Below are positions 7,337-14,209 of a DNA stretch of 16,654 nucleotides, in pieces. Positions within the stretch are counted from its first letter, which is position 1. Every line of letters starts with the position of its first letter. The stretch is taken from the NCBI GenBank assembly GCA_017380355.1, contig JAFOED010000051.1, positions 1 to 16,654 on the forward strand, read 5' to 3'. The notes below the pieces were generated by a model. The model saw nothing but the letters and a program-made list of their open reading frames with translations, did no database searches and had not been told where the DNA came from. The DNA is from Ruminococcus sp. (GTDB lineage Bacteria; Bacillota; Clostridia; Oscillospirales; Acutalibacteraceae). Position numbers and translations under genes: made by a program.

Positions 7337-8260
7337 TTATATGTTTAATCCGGTGCATTCATCTGCACCAATAAGTATGTTCATATTCTGAATTGCGGAG
7401 CCTGAAGCACCTTTGCCCAAGTTATCAAAACGAGCAACGAGTAAAATACGTTCATCGTTTCCGCAAACTGTAATCTGCATATCGTCTTTGAGTTCAAAAG
7501 CGTTAGCTGACATAAAGCCATTTTCATCAGCAATCTCGTCGAAGTGAACGATTTTTCCTGTGTAAATCTTTCTGTAAACGTCTTTGATATCCTCGATACC
7601 GCCGTTTAAGTCACTCTTAAACACAGGGACTGTAACCTGCATTCCTGCGTAATAATCAGAAACGACAGGACAAAAAGCAGGAGCGCTACTAAGAGAGCAG
7701 ATTTTCACCATCTCAGGGATGTGCTTGTGGCTCTGTGAAAGACCGTACATACGCGGTGCGTTTAAAGCTGAGTTTCTGTCTTCACTTTCATAATCTGCAA
7801 TCATCTGTTTTCCACCGCCAGAGTAGCCAGTTAATGAAAAACAGCTTAAGTTAGCACTGCTTTTGAGCACACCTGCTCTAGTGAGTGGGGCCACGAGTGC
7901 GTTAAATCCGCTGGCGTGACAACCAGGATTTGCGATACGCTTTGAGTTTCTGATTTCGTCGTAGGACTCTAAAAGCTCAGCAAAACCGTATGTCCAGCCA
8001 TCCTGTACTCTGTGTGCTGTAGATGTATCGATAACAGCGACTTTATCATTTTCGATAAGTGACACAGCTTCAACAGCTGCCTTATCAGGCAAGCATAAAA
8101 AAGCGATGTCGCAATTGTTAAGCGCTTCTTTTCGAGCGTTTATATCTTTTCTTAAAGCATCACTTAATGTGACGAGTTCGATGTCGTTGCGGTCTTTGAG
8201 TCTGTCGAAAATTCGAAGTCCCGTTGTACCCGCACTTCCGTCTATAAAAACTTTTGTCAT
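7337..8260 (-). CDS. argC: N-acetyl-gamma-glutamyl-phosphate reductase (short, type 2 form)
   Basis: A 307-residue NADPH-dependent dehydrogenase that reduces N-acetylglutamyl phosphate to the semialdehyde. The nucleotide-binding start is VFIDGSAGTTGL (4-15), and the catalytic cysteine is Cys114 in ANPGCHASGF. The length and the GSAGTTG start place it with the shorter type 2 ArgC rather than the roughly 340-residue type 1 of E. coli and Bacillus. The start codon is 1 base from the stop of argH, with only a weak AAAGAGAA binding site, so translation probably depends on coupling to argH. Confidence 0.94.
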   Translation of the reverse strand: MTKVFIDGSAGTTGLRIFDRLKDRNDIELVTLSDALRKDINARKEALNNCDIAFLCLPDKAAVEAVSLIENDKVAVIDTSTAHRVQDGWTYGFAELLESYDEIRNSKRIANPGCHASGFNALVAPLTRAGVLKSSANLSCFSLTGYSGGGKQMIADYESEDRNSALNAPRMYGLSQSHKHIPEMVKICSLSSAPAFCPVVSDYYAGMQVTVPVFKSDLNGGIEDIKDVYRKIYTGKIVHFDEIADENGFMSANAFELKDDMQITVCGNDERILLVARFDNLGKGASGSAIQNMNILIGADECTGLNI

Positions 8261-8261
8261 A

Positions 8262-9632
8262 TCAGATGTTCTCTTTCACAAATTTTAACTGCATTTCTAC
8301 TGACTCAACAGATGTACCACCAACGCTCACGCGCTTATTAACACATGTTGTGAGGTCGATTTCATCGTATACGTCGTTTTCGAAGAGCTCAGAATACTCC
8401 TTATATTTTTCGAGTGGGAGTTCCTCTAAGATAGTTTTGTTTTCGATACAGTAAGCAACAATACTACCTGAAATTTTGTAAGCGCTTCTGAAAGGTAAAC
8501 CTTTCTTAACTAAATAGTCAGCTAAATCAGTAGCGTTGATGAAACCTTCACTTGCTGCTTTCTTCATATTGTCAGCACGCACACTCATAGTGTCAATCAT
8601 CGGAGCAAAAACTTTCAGACACATTTTCACTGTTTCGCACGCGTCAAAAATGCTTTCTTTATCCTCCTGCATATCTTTGTTATATGCAAGCGGTAAACCC
8701 TTGAGCATAGTGAGTGTAGCCATTAAATCGCCGTAAACACGAGCAGTTGTACCCCGAACGAGCTCTGCCATCTCGGGATTCTTTTTCTGTGGCATAATCG
8801 AAGAACCTGTTGTGAAACTGTCAGAAAGCTCGACAAACTTGAATTCCCAGCTTGACCATAAAATAAGTTCTTCTGAAAAACGAGAGAGATGCATCATAAG
8901 TATTGCGATTGAAGATAACATCTCAACACAGAAATCTCTGTCTGATACACCGTCTAAAGAGTTGAGAGCAATAGAATCAAACTGAAGCTGCTGTGCCTCA
9001 AAATAACGGTCTGTATCGTATGTAGTACCTGCAAGCGCACAACAGCCGATAGGCGAAACATTCATACGCTTTCTGCAGTCTTTGAGTCTGTCGATATCAC
9101 GAAGGAGCATCATAGCATACGCCATCATATGATGTGAGAATGTGACAGGCTGTGCACGCTGAAGATGAGTGTAACCTGGCATAATAACTGATTTATTCTC
9201 TTCTGCCTGATTGCACAAAGCCTTAATAAGATTTGTGACAAGTTCAACAATCTCGTCGCACTCGTCTCTTAAATACATTCTGAGGTCAAGCGCTACCTGG
9301 TCGTTTCGGGATCTTGCTGTGTGCAGTTTTTTGCCTACGTCACCAACGCGTGTTGTGAGCACCTGCTCAACAAACATATGGATATCCTCTGCCTCCATAT
9401 CGATTTCTAAAGCACCACTGTTTAAGTCCTCCAGAATCTGTGCGAGTGCATCTACTAAAATTTCAGCATCTTCTTTTGTGATGATATTCTGTTTTGCAAG
9501 CATCATCGCGTGTGCGATACTGCCCTTGATATCCTGCTGATACATTTTACAGTCAAAGCGGATTGATGAGTTGAAATCATCAGCGATTTTGGATGTTTCT
9601 CCGCTTGTTCTTCCTGCCCACATTTTAGCCAT
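8262..9632 (-). CDS. argH: Argininosuccinate lyase
   Basis: A 456-residue member of the fumarase/aspartase superfamily that splits argininosuccinate into arginine and fumarate. The three conserved regions are present: HTARSRNDQ (104-112), GYTHLQRAQP (153-162, catalytic His156) and TGSSIMPQKKNPE (275-287, with the catalytic serine in the flexible loop). Length is normal. GAAGG lies 8 bases before the ATG at 9630-9632. It is the first gene of the argHCJBDF unit, with a promoter at 9671-9699; argG, which supplies its substrate, is upstream on the same strand but has its own terminator and promoter. Confidence 0.96.
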   Translation of the reverse strand: MAKMWAGRTSGETSKIADDFNSSIRFDCKMYQQDIKGSIAHAMMLAKQNIITKEDAEILVDALAQILEDLNSGALEIDMEAEDIHMFVEQVLTTRVGDVGKKLHTARSRNDQVALDLRMYLRDECDEIVELVTNLIKALCNQAEENKSVIMPGYTHLQRAQPVTFSHHMMAYAMMLLRDIDRLKDCRKRMNVSPIGCCALAGTTYDTDRYFEAQQLQFDSIALNSLDGVSDRDFCVEMLSSIAILMMHLSRFSEELILWSSWEFKFVELSDSFTTGSSIMPQKKNPEMAELVRGTTARVYGDLMATLTMLKGLPLAYNKDMQEDKESIFDACETVKMCLKVFAPMIDTMSVRADNMKKAASEGFINATDLADYLVKKGLPFRSAYKISGSIVAYCIENKTILEELPLEKYKEYSELFENDVYDEIDLTTCVNKRVSVGGTSVESVEMQLKFVKENI

Positions 9633-9670
9633 AATAACTACCTTCTTACTAAAAAATAATTAACCTATAT

Positions 9671-9699
9671 ATTTTACTATAAAACTTAGATTATATCAA
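9671..9699 (-). promoter_or_regulatory. Promoter of argHCJBDF
   Basis: TTGATA (complement of 9694-9699), 17 bases, TAAAAT (complement of 9671-9676). Expected transcript start near 9664, about 30 bases before the argH ATG. I see no ATGCAT motif or clear ARG box here, unlike the argG promoter. Confidence 0.72.
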
Positions 9700-9719
9700 T
9701 ATTTTTCGCTATTTTTCTT

Positions 9720-9760
9720 AATATTGAAATGTCCTGCACAGAAACATCCTGTGCAGGACA
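9720..9760 (-). terminator. Hairpin terminator of argG
   Basis: TGTCCTGCACAG (9730-9741) and CTGTGCAGGACA (9749-9760) form a perfect 12-bp GC-rich stem with a 7-base loop, 13 bases beyond the argG stop. In the argG transcript the stem is followed by ATTTCAATATT, an interrupted T-rich tail, so some read-through into argH is possible. Confidence 0.75.
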
Positions 9761-9773
9761 GATAATACATATA

Positions 9774-10997
9774 TTACTTGCCGTCAACCTGAGCCTGAAC
9801 CTTGATTGGAAGACCGAAGAGGTTGATGAAACCTGCTGAATCAGTCTGGTCGTAGTCTGACTCGTCGAATGTAGCGATTTCTTCAGAGTAGAGTGAGTAT
9901 GGGCTCCATACACCGGCGTTAATCATATTACCCTTGTAGAGCTTGAGTCTTACTTTACCTGTAACCTTCTCCTGTGTCTTGTCAACAAAAGCAGAGAGAG
10001 CTTCTCTTAAAGGTGTGAACCACTGACCGTTGTATAAAAGCTCAGCGAATGTGATAGAAAGACGCTCTTTCTCGTGCATTGTCATCTTGTCAAGACAGAT
10101 TGACTCGAGCACTCTGTGAGCTTTGTAAAGGATTGTACCACCTGGTGTTTCGTATACGCCACGGCACTTCATACCAACTAAACGGTTCTCTACGATGTCG
10201 ATGATACCGATACCATTTGCACCGCCGAGCTCGTTGAGCTTTAAGATGATGTTCTTAGCGCTCATCTTCTCACCGTCGATAGCTACAGGGATACCCTGCT
10301 CGAACTCGAGTTCAACATATGTTGGCTTATCAGGAGCCATAAGTGGAGAAACGCCCATCTCGAGGAAGCCTTCCTTCTCGTACTGTGGCTCGTTGCCTGT
10401 ATCTTCAAGGTCAAGACCCTCGTGGGAAAGGTGCCACAGGTTCTTATCCTTTGAATAGTTTGTCTCACGGTTAATCTTTAAAGGAATGTTGTGTGCTTCT
10501 GCATACTGGATTTCCTCTTCACGTGATTTGATGTCCCACTCACGCCATGGAGCGATGATTGGCATATTAGGAGCAAAGTGCTTGATAGCAAGCTCGAAAC
10601 GAACCTGGTCGTTACCCTTACCTGTACAGCCGTGAGCGATAGCGTCAGCACCCTCTTTGAGAGCGATTTCTACTAAGCCTTTAGCGATACATGGACGAGC
10701 GTGTGATGTACCTAAAAGGTAATCCTCGTATACAGCACCAGCCTTCATTGTTGGGATGATAAAATCGTCAACGTACTCGTCTGTGTGGTCTAAGATGTAG
10801 CACTTAGAAGCACCAGTAGCGATAGCCTTCTCCTCTAAGCCCTCGAGCTCGTCAGCCTGACCTACGTTACCTGAAACAGCAATAACTTCGCAATTGTTGT
10901 AGTTTTCCTTAAGCCATGGGATGATAATAGATGTATCGAGACCGCCTGAATAAGCGAGTACGACTTTCTTAATGTTTTTTTTGTTGATAGCCTTCAT
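9774..10997 (-). CDS. argG: Argininosuccinate synthase
   Basis: A 407-residue cytoplasmic ATP-dependent ligase joining citrulline and aspartate. The N-terminal PP-loop AYSGGLDTS (15-23) binds ATP. Further family blocks such as GCTGKGNDQVRFE and WREWDIKSREEEI are present, and the length is normal. I place the start at the ATG at 10995-10997 because GGAGG lies 9 bases upstream; the open frame continues to 11081, but that extension crosses the promoter and cannot be translated from it. It is transcribed alone from a consensus promoter at 11050-11078 and ends in a hairpin at 9730-9760. It diverges from the hydrogenase maturation operon. Confidence 0.97.
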   Translation of the reverse strand: MKAINKKNIKKVVLAYSGGLDTSIIIPWLKENYNNCEVIAVSGNVGQADELEGLEEKAIATGASKCYILDHTDEYVDDFIIPTMKAGAVYEDYLLGTSHARPCIAKGLVEIALKEGADAIAHGCTGKGNDQVRFELAIKHFAPNMPIIAPWREWDIKSREEEIQYAEAHNIPLKINRETNYSKDKNLWHLSHEGLDLEDTGNEPQYEKEGFLEMGVSPLMAPDKPTYVELEFEQGIPVAIDGEKMSAKNIILKLNELGGANGIGIIDIVENRLVGMKCRGVYETPGGTILYKAHRVLESICLDKMTMHEKERLSITFAELLYNGQWFTPLREALSAFVDKTQEKVTGKVRLKLYKGNMINAGVWSPYSLYSEEIATFDESDYDQTDSAGFINLFGLPIKVQAQVDGK

Positions 10998-11012
10998 AAT
11001 AATGCGCCTCCG

Positions 11013-11026
11013 TGAATATTTATGCA
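11013..11026. promoter_or_regulatory. Candidate ARG box (ArgR operator) in the argG leader
   Basis: TGAATATTTATGCA matches the ArgR/AhrC-type consensus TGAAT-W4-ATTCA at all but one position. It lies about 20-30 bases downstream of the expected argG transcript start, a repressing position. A half match with TATGCA lies about two helical turns away (near 11032-11045). The consensus is from Bacillus and enteric ArgR; no argR gene is in the window. Confidence 0.55.
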
Positions 11027-11049
11027 TTGAATTTATCAAGTATGCATAT

Positions 11050-11078
11050 ATTATAGTTATTTTATGCATAAATGTCAA
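11050..11078 (-). promoter_or_regulatory. Consensus promoter of argG
   Basis: TTGACA (complement of 11073-11078), a 17-base spacer, TATAAT (complement of 11050-11055): a perfect sigma-A-type match. The spacer holds ATGCAT three bases after the -35. The expected transcript start is near 11043, leaving a leader of about 45 bases that contains the candidate ARG box. Such a strong promoter normally needs repression. Confidence 0.88.
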
Positions 11079-11230
11079 CACTTTTTATCATATTTATTCA
11101 AAATATACTTGTTTTACAGCGCTAAAGCGTCCATTATGGGCATTTTCACAAATCGCGTGTGCATATATAACGATTTTATGCAGAAATAATGCATAAATGC
11201 GGACAAACTACGTAGAAGTCTTATGTATTT

Positions 11231-11270
11231 TGTGGATAAAAGTCGGTGCAAACCTTCAGAATTATCCACT
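11231..11270. repeat. Inverted GTGGATAA / TTATCCAC pair upstream of the hyd promoter (DnaA-box-like)
   Basis: TGTGGATAA (11231-11239) is the complement of the DnaA box TTATCCACA. TTATCCACT (11262-11270) differs from it at the last base. The shared 8-base arms are inverted with centres 30 bases apart, and the right arm touches the -35 of the hyd promoter. This could be a DnaA-binding or other regulator site. With only two boxes and no dnaA, dnaN or AT-rich unwinding region, an origin is not supported. Confidence 0.5.
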
Positions 11271-11298
11271 TGATTTATGCATATTTACATAGTATAAT
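11270..11298 (+). promoter_or_regulatory. Promoter of the hydrogenase maturation operon
   Basis: TTGATT (11270-11275), 17 bases, TATAAT (11293-11298). The spacer begins TATGCAT, so an ATGCAT motif sits just inside the -35, as in the argG promoter. The expected start near 11305 gives a leader of about 130 bases before the first gene. Confidence 0.83.
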
Positions 11299-11304
11299 AT
11301 AAAT

Positions 11305-11419
11305 GTAAAAAGTGTCTGACACAAAGATTATTTCTGACTGAAAGATACGGCTAAATAGACTTTTTGTACACTATAGGCATAGTGTGCTTTCTTGCCGTAT
11401 CGTTTGATACGGCTTTTTT
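11305..11419 (+). promoter_or_regulatory. Structured leader with mutually exclusive hairpins (putative riboswitch or attenuator)
   Basis: Segment 1, GATACGGC (11344-11351), and segment 3, GATACGGC (11406-11413), are identical; segment 2, GCCGTATC (11394-11401), complements both. Pairing 1:2 makes an 8-bp stem enclosing a second hairpin, GTACACTAT (11366-11374) with ATAGTGTGC (11379-11387), loop AGGC, one G-U pair, flanked by internal loops of 14 and 6 bases. Pairing 2:3 makes a terminator stem with a GTTT loop and six Ts. The two cannot coexist, so leader folding should decide read-through into the operon. The only ATG (11303) is followed at once by TAA, so leader-peptide attenuation is unlikely. 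It resembles no riboswitch class I can name. The structure is seen; ligand or protein control is inferred. Confidence 0.75.
11394..11419 (+). terminator. Conditional intrinsic terminator in the hyd leader
   Basis: GCCGTATC and GATACGGC form a perfect 8-bp stem with a 4-base loop followed by TTTTTT (11414-11419), 14 bases before the ATG of the first gene. It is the terminating half of the leader switch. Confidence 0.8.
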
Positions 11420-11433
11420 ATTTGGAGGTTACT

Positions 11434-11691
11434 ATGGAAAAGCGAATCGCTGTGATGAGCATAATCGTCGAAAATCCTGACTCGGCACAGAAACTTAATG
11501 AGATTCTGCACGAAAAAGGGGAGTTCATAATCGGCAGAATGGGTATTCCGTACCGAGAGAAAGGTATATCCGTCATCAGCATCGTTATCGATGCTCCACA
11601 GGATGTGATTTCTGCACTAAGCGGTAAAATCGGAAATCTCTCTGGCGTTAACGTCAAAACTGCATACTCGAATGTGATAAGCCATGAGTAA
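11434..11691 (+). CDS. TM1266-family small protein of the [FeFe]-hydrogenase operon (putative regulator)
   Basis: An 85-residue protein beginning MEKRIAVMSIIVENPDS. The pattern of strands and helices and phrases such as GRMGIPYREKGISVISIVID fit the TM1266 family, an ACT/NikR-C-like ferredoxin fold often found beside hydE, hydF and hydG and annotated as a putative hydrogenase-system regulator. No DNA-binding domain is visible, so any regulatory role would be by small-molecule or protein binding. GGAGG (11424-11428) lies 5 bases before the ATG; the frame stays open back to 11392 but that part lies in the leader terminator. Its last 8 bases overlap the start of hydE, so the two are translationally coupled. 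The exact function is unknown. Confidence 0.82.
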   Translation: MEKRIAVMSIIVENPDSAQKLNEILHEKGEFIIGRMGIPYREKGISVISIVIDAPQDVISALSGKIGNLSGVNVKTAYSNVISHE

Positions 11692-12742
11692 GATTTTAGA
11701 CTTAATCGACAAACTGTACGAAACTCACTCGCTAAGCTTAGATGAGTACGAATATCTAATCACCCACAAATGTGATGAAGCTACAGAAAAGCTCAGAACC
11801 TATGCTGTAGCAAACCGCAGAAAGTTTTATTCAAACCACGTTTTTGTGCGAGGTCTGATTGAAGTCAGCAATATATGTAAAAACGACTGCTACTACTGCG
11901 GTATCAGGAAATCAAACGAAAATTGTGACCGCTACCGACTAAGTAAAGAGGAGATTCTCTCTTGTTGTAATGAGGGTTATGAGTTAGGCTTCCGTACTTT
12001 TGTATTACAAGGCGGTGAGGACGGCACTTTTACCGATACGTGGCTGTGTGACCTCATTTCTGCTATAAAAAATCGTTACCCTGATTGTGCTATAACACTC
12101 TCGCTCGGAGAACGTACAAAAGAGAGTTACCAAAAGCTCTACAACAGTGGTGCCAACAGATATCTGCTTCGACACGAAACAGCAGATGAACTTCATTACT
12201 CACAGCTTCACCCGAGTAATCTCACTTTAGAAAACCGCATAAAATGTCTTCGCGATTTAAAGGAAATCGGATTTCAGGTGGGTTGCGGATTCATGGTAGG
12301 CTCGCCATACCAGAGCGTAAAAAACATCGCGCAGGATTTAAAATTCATTGAAGAATTTTCTCCTCATATGTGCGGAATAGGACCATTCATACCGCATAAA
12401 GACACTATTTTTAAAAACGAAAAAGCAGGTGACGCACAGCTTTGCTGTTATCTGCTCTCTATAATACGACTCATAAAACCGAACATCCTGCTTCCTGCGA
12501 CAACAGCGCTGGGCACAGTGAAAAACGACGGACGAGAAAGAGGAATTCTATCAGGCGCTAATGTAATTATGCCGAACCTATCTCCCCTTTCGGTACGCAA
12601 AAAATACGCTCTGTATGACAACAAAATCAGCACAGGCGACGAGTCGGCACAGAGTTTACAAAACCTTAAAAAATCTATGCACGCTATCGGCTACGAAGTA
12701 GTAGTCGACCGCGGTGATATAAATACTATCTCTAAGGAGTGA
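11684..12742 (+). CDS. hydE: [FeFe]-hydrogenase maturation radical SAM protein HydE
   Basis: A 352-residue radical SAM enzyme. The cluster motif CKNDCYYC gives Cys65, Cys69 and Cys72, followed by GIRKSNENCDRYRLSKEEI, typical of HydE. A QGGED motif follows on the next barrel strand. HydE works with HydG and HydF in building the azadithiolate-bridged 2Fe subcluster of the H-cluster. The C-terminal part (YALYDNKISTGDES) lacks the extra cysteines that hold a second iron-sulfur cluster in some HydE proteins; that cluster is known to be dispensable. The ATG overlaps the upstream gene by 8 bases, and the stop (12740-12742) overlaps the AAGGAG region used by hydG. HydE rather than biotin synthase is supported by the hydG and hydF neighbours. 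Confidence 0.94.
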   Translation: MSKILDLIDKLYETHSLSLDEYEYLITHKCDEATEKLRTYAVANRRKFYSNHVFVRGLIEVSNICKNDCYYCGIRKSNENCDRYRLSKEEILSCCNEGYELGFRTFVLQGGEDGTFTDTWLCDLISAIKNRYPDCAITLSLGERTKESYQKLYNSGANRYLLRHETADELHYSQLHPSNLTLENRIKCLRDLKEIGFQVGCGFMVGSPYQSVKNIAQDLKFIEEFSPHMCGIGPFIPHKDTIFKNEKAGDAQLCCYLLSIIRLIKPNILLPATTALGTVKNDGRERGILSGANVIMPNLSPLSVRKKYALYDNKISTGDESAQSLQNLKKSMHAIGYEVVVDRGDINTISKE

Positions 12743-12747
12743 CCATA

Positions 12748-14196
12748 ATGGCAATTTATAATCCAAAATCATTAAAAGCAGAAGAGTTTATCAACGACCA
12801 GGAAATCTTAGATACTCTTAAGTACGCAGAAGAAAACAAAAACAACGTTGAGCTTATCGACAAAATTTTAGACAAAGCACGTCCGAAGAAAACTGAGACA
12901 GGTTACACATGTTCAGGTCTTACACACAGAGAAGCGTCAGTTTTACTAGCGTGCGATATTCCTGAAAAAATCGAAGAAATCTACAAAATCGCAGAAGAAA
13001 TCAAGCTCGCTTTCTACGGCAACCGTATTGTAATTTTTGCTCCGCTTTATCTCTCAAACTACTGTGTAAACGGCTGCGTGTATTGTCCGTACCACTTAAA
13101 GAATAAGCGTATTCCACGTAAAAAGCTCACACAGGAAGAAGTGAAAGCTGAGGTTATCGCACTTCAGGATATGGGCCACAAACGTCTTGCTATCGAATCA
13201 GGCGAAGACCCAGTGAACAACCCTATTGAGTACATCTTAGAGTGTATCAAAACAATCTACAGCGTTCACCACAAAAACGGTGACATCAGACGAGTCAACG
13301 TAAACATCGCGGCTACAACCGTCGAAAACTACAGAAAGCTCAAAGAAGCTGGTATCGGTACATACATCCTCTTCCAGGAAACATACCACAAAGAAAGCTA
13401 CTTAAAGCTCCACCCAACAGGACCAAAGCACGACTACGACTACCACACAGAAGCTATGGACAGAGCTATGGAAGGCGGTATCGACGACGTAGGCTTAGGC
13501 GTGCTGTTCGGTCTCGAGCTTTACAAATACGAATTCGCAGGACTTATTATGCACGCGGAACACTTAGAGGCTGTGCACGGTGTAGGTCCTCACACAATCT
13601 CTGTACCACGTATCAAGAAAGCTGACGACATCGACCCTACAGCTTTTGACAACTCTATTTCTGACGAGATTTTCGCAAAAATCACAGCTTGTATACGACT
13701 TGCTGTTCCTTATACTGGTATGATTATCTCCACTCGTGAGACAGAAGAAGTTCGTTCAAAGTTACTCAGACTTGGTATTTCACAGGTAAGTGGCGGTTCT
13801 CGTACTTCTGTCGGCGGTTATACTCAGGATGAGCGTCCACACGACACAGAACAGTTTGATGTATCCGACCAGCGTACACTCGACGAAGTAGTAAAGTGGC
13901 TTATGGAAAATGGTCACATTCCATCATTCTGTACAGCGTGCTACCGTGAAGGCAGAACGGGCGACCGTTTTATGAGTCTGTGCAAAAGCGGACAGATTTT
14001 AAACTGTTGCCATCCAAACGCACTTATGACTTTAACCGAATACTTAGAGGACTACGCAGGAGACGAAACTAAAAAAGTCGGCTACGATTTAGTAAAGAAA
14101 GAACTGCTTCGAATCCCTAAAGACAAAGTCAGAGAAATCGCTGAAGCTAACATCGACGACATTATGAACTCAAACAGAAGAGACTTCAGATTCTAA
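12748..14196 (+). CDS. hydG: [FeFe]-hydrogenase maturation radical SAM tyrosine lyase HydG
   Basis: A 482-residue protein. The radical SAM cluster motif CVNGCVYC (Cys106, Cys110, Cys113) follows LYLSNY. The C-terminal auxiliary-cluster motif is present: CTAC (Cys395, Cys398), then 22 residues to Cys421 in NCCHPNAL. HydG cleaves tyrosine to p-cresol and uses the remainder to make the CO and cyanide ligands of the H-cluster on an Fe-Cys unit. The C-terminal cluster separates it from the thiamine enzyme ThiH. I place the start at the ATG at 12748, with AAGGAG (12734-12739) 8 bases upstream; a GTG at 12739 overlaps that site. Spacing to hydF is 13 bases. Confidence 0.96.
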   Translation: MAIYNPKSLKAEEFINDQEILDTLKYAEENKNNVELIDKILDKARPKKTETGYTCSGLTHREASVLLACDIPEKIEEIYKIAEEIKLAFYGNRIVIFAPLYLSNYCVNGCVYCPYHLKNKRIPRKKLTQEEVKAEVIALQDMGHKRLAIESGEDPVNNPIEYILECIKTIYSVHHKNGDIRRVNVNIAATTVENYRKLKEAGIGTYILFQETYHKESYLKLHPTGPKHDYDYHTEAMDRAMEGGIDDVGLGVLFGLELYKYEFAGLIMHAEHLEAVHGVGPHTISVPRIKKADDIDPTAFDNSISDEIFAKITACIRLAVPYTGMIISTRETEEVRSKLLRLGISQVSGGSRTSVGGYTQDERPHDTEQFDVSDQRTLDEVVKWLMENGHIPSFCTACYREGRTGDRFMSLCKSGQILNCCHPNALMTLTEYLEDYAGDETKKVGYDLVKKELLRIPKDKVREIAEANIDDIMNSNRRDFRF

Positions 14197-14209
14197 AAAG
14201 GAGGATTCT

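Larger units (their letters stand above)
11022..11282. repeat. Cluster of ATGCAT motifs across the argG-hyd control region
   Basis: Exact ATGCAT occurs at 11022, 11042, 11064, 11189 and 11277, with near copies at 11160 (TGCATA) and 11179 (ATGCAG). The flanks are A/T-rich and similar (TTATGCATAA-like). TTATGCA (11176-11182) and TGCATAA (11190-11196) form a perfect inverted repeat. The first three are 20 and 22 bases apart, about two helical turns. Copies lie in the spacer of both the argG promoter and the hyd promoter. Confidence 0.65.

Noticed and set aside
10998..11081. N-terminal extension of argG to 11081
   Set aside because: The extension crosses the consensus promoter (11050-11078), so most of it is not transcribed; GGAGG precedes the ATG at 10997.
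11118..11130. Small GCGCT/AGCGT hairpin in the argG-hyd region
   Set aside because: The stem is only four to five bases with no conserved context or T-run.
11134..11151. Rex-like site TTATGGGCATTTTCACAA
   Set aside because: The right half matches a Rex operator well, but the left half matches in only about four of seven positions, and it is far from either -35. It is probably chance.
11231..11270. Replication origin
   Set aside because: Only two DnaA-like boxes, no dnaA, dnaN or gyrase genes and no clear unwinding element; a regulatory site is more economical.
11303..11308. Leader peptide for attenuation of the hyd operon
   Set aside because: The only ATG in the leader is followed directly by a stop codon, so no peptide can be made.
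11392..11433. Extension of the TM1266-type gene upstream of 11434
   Set aside because: The frame there starts at a TTG in the terminator stem; GGAGG at 11424-11428 fits only the ATG at 11434.
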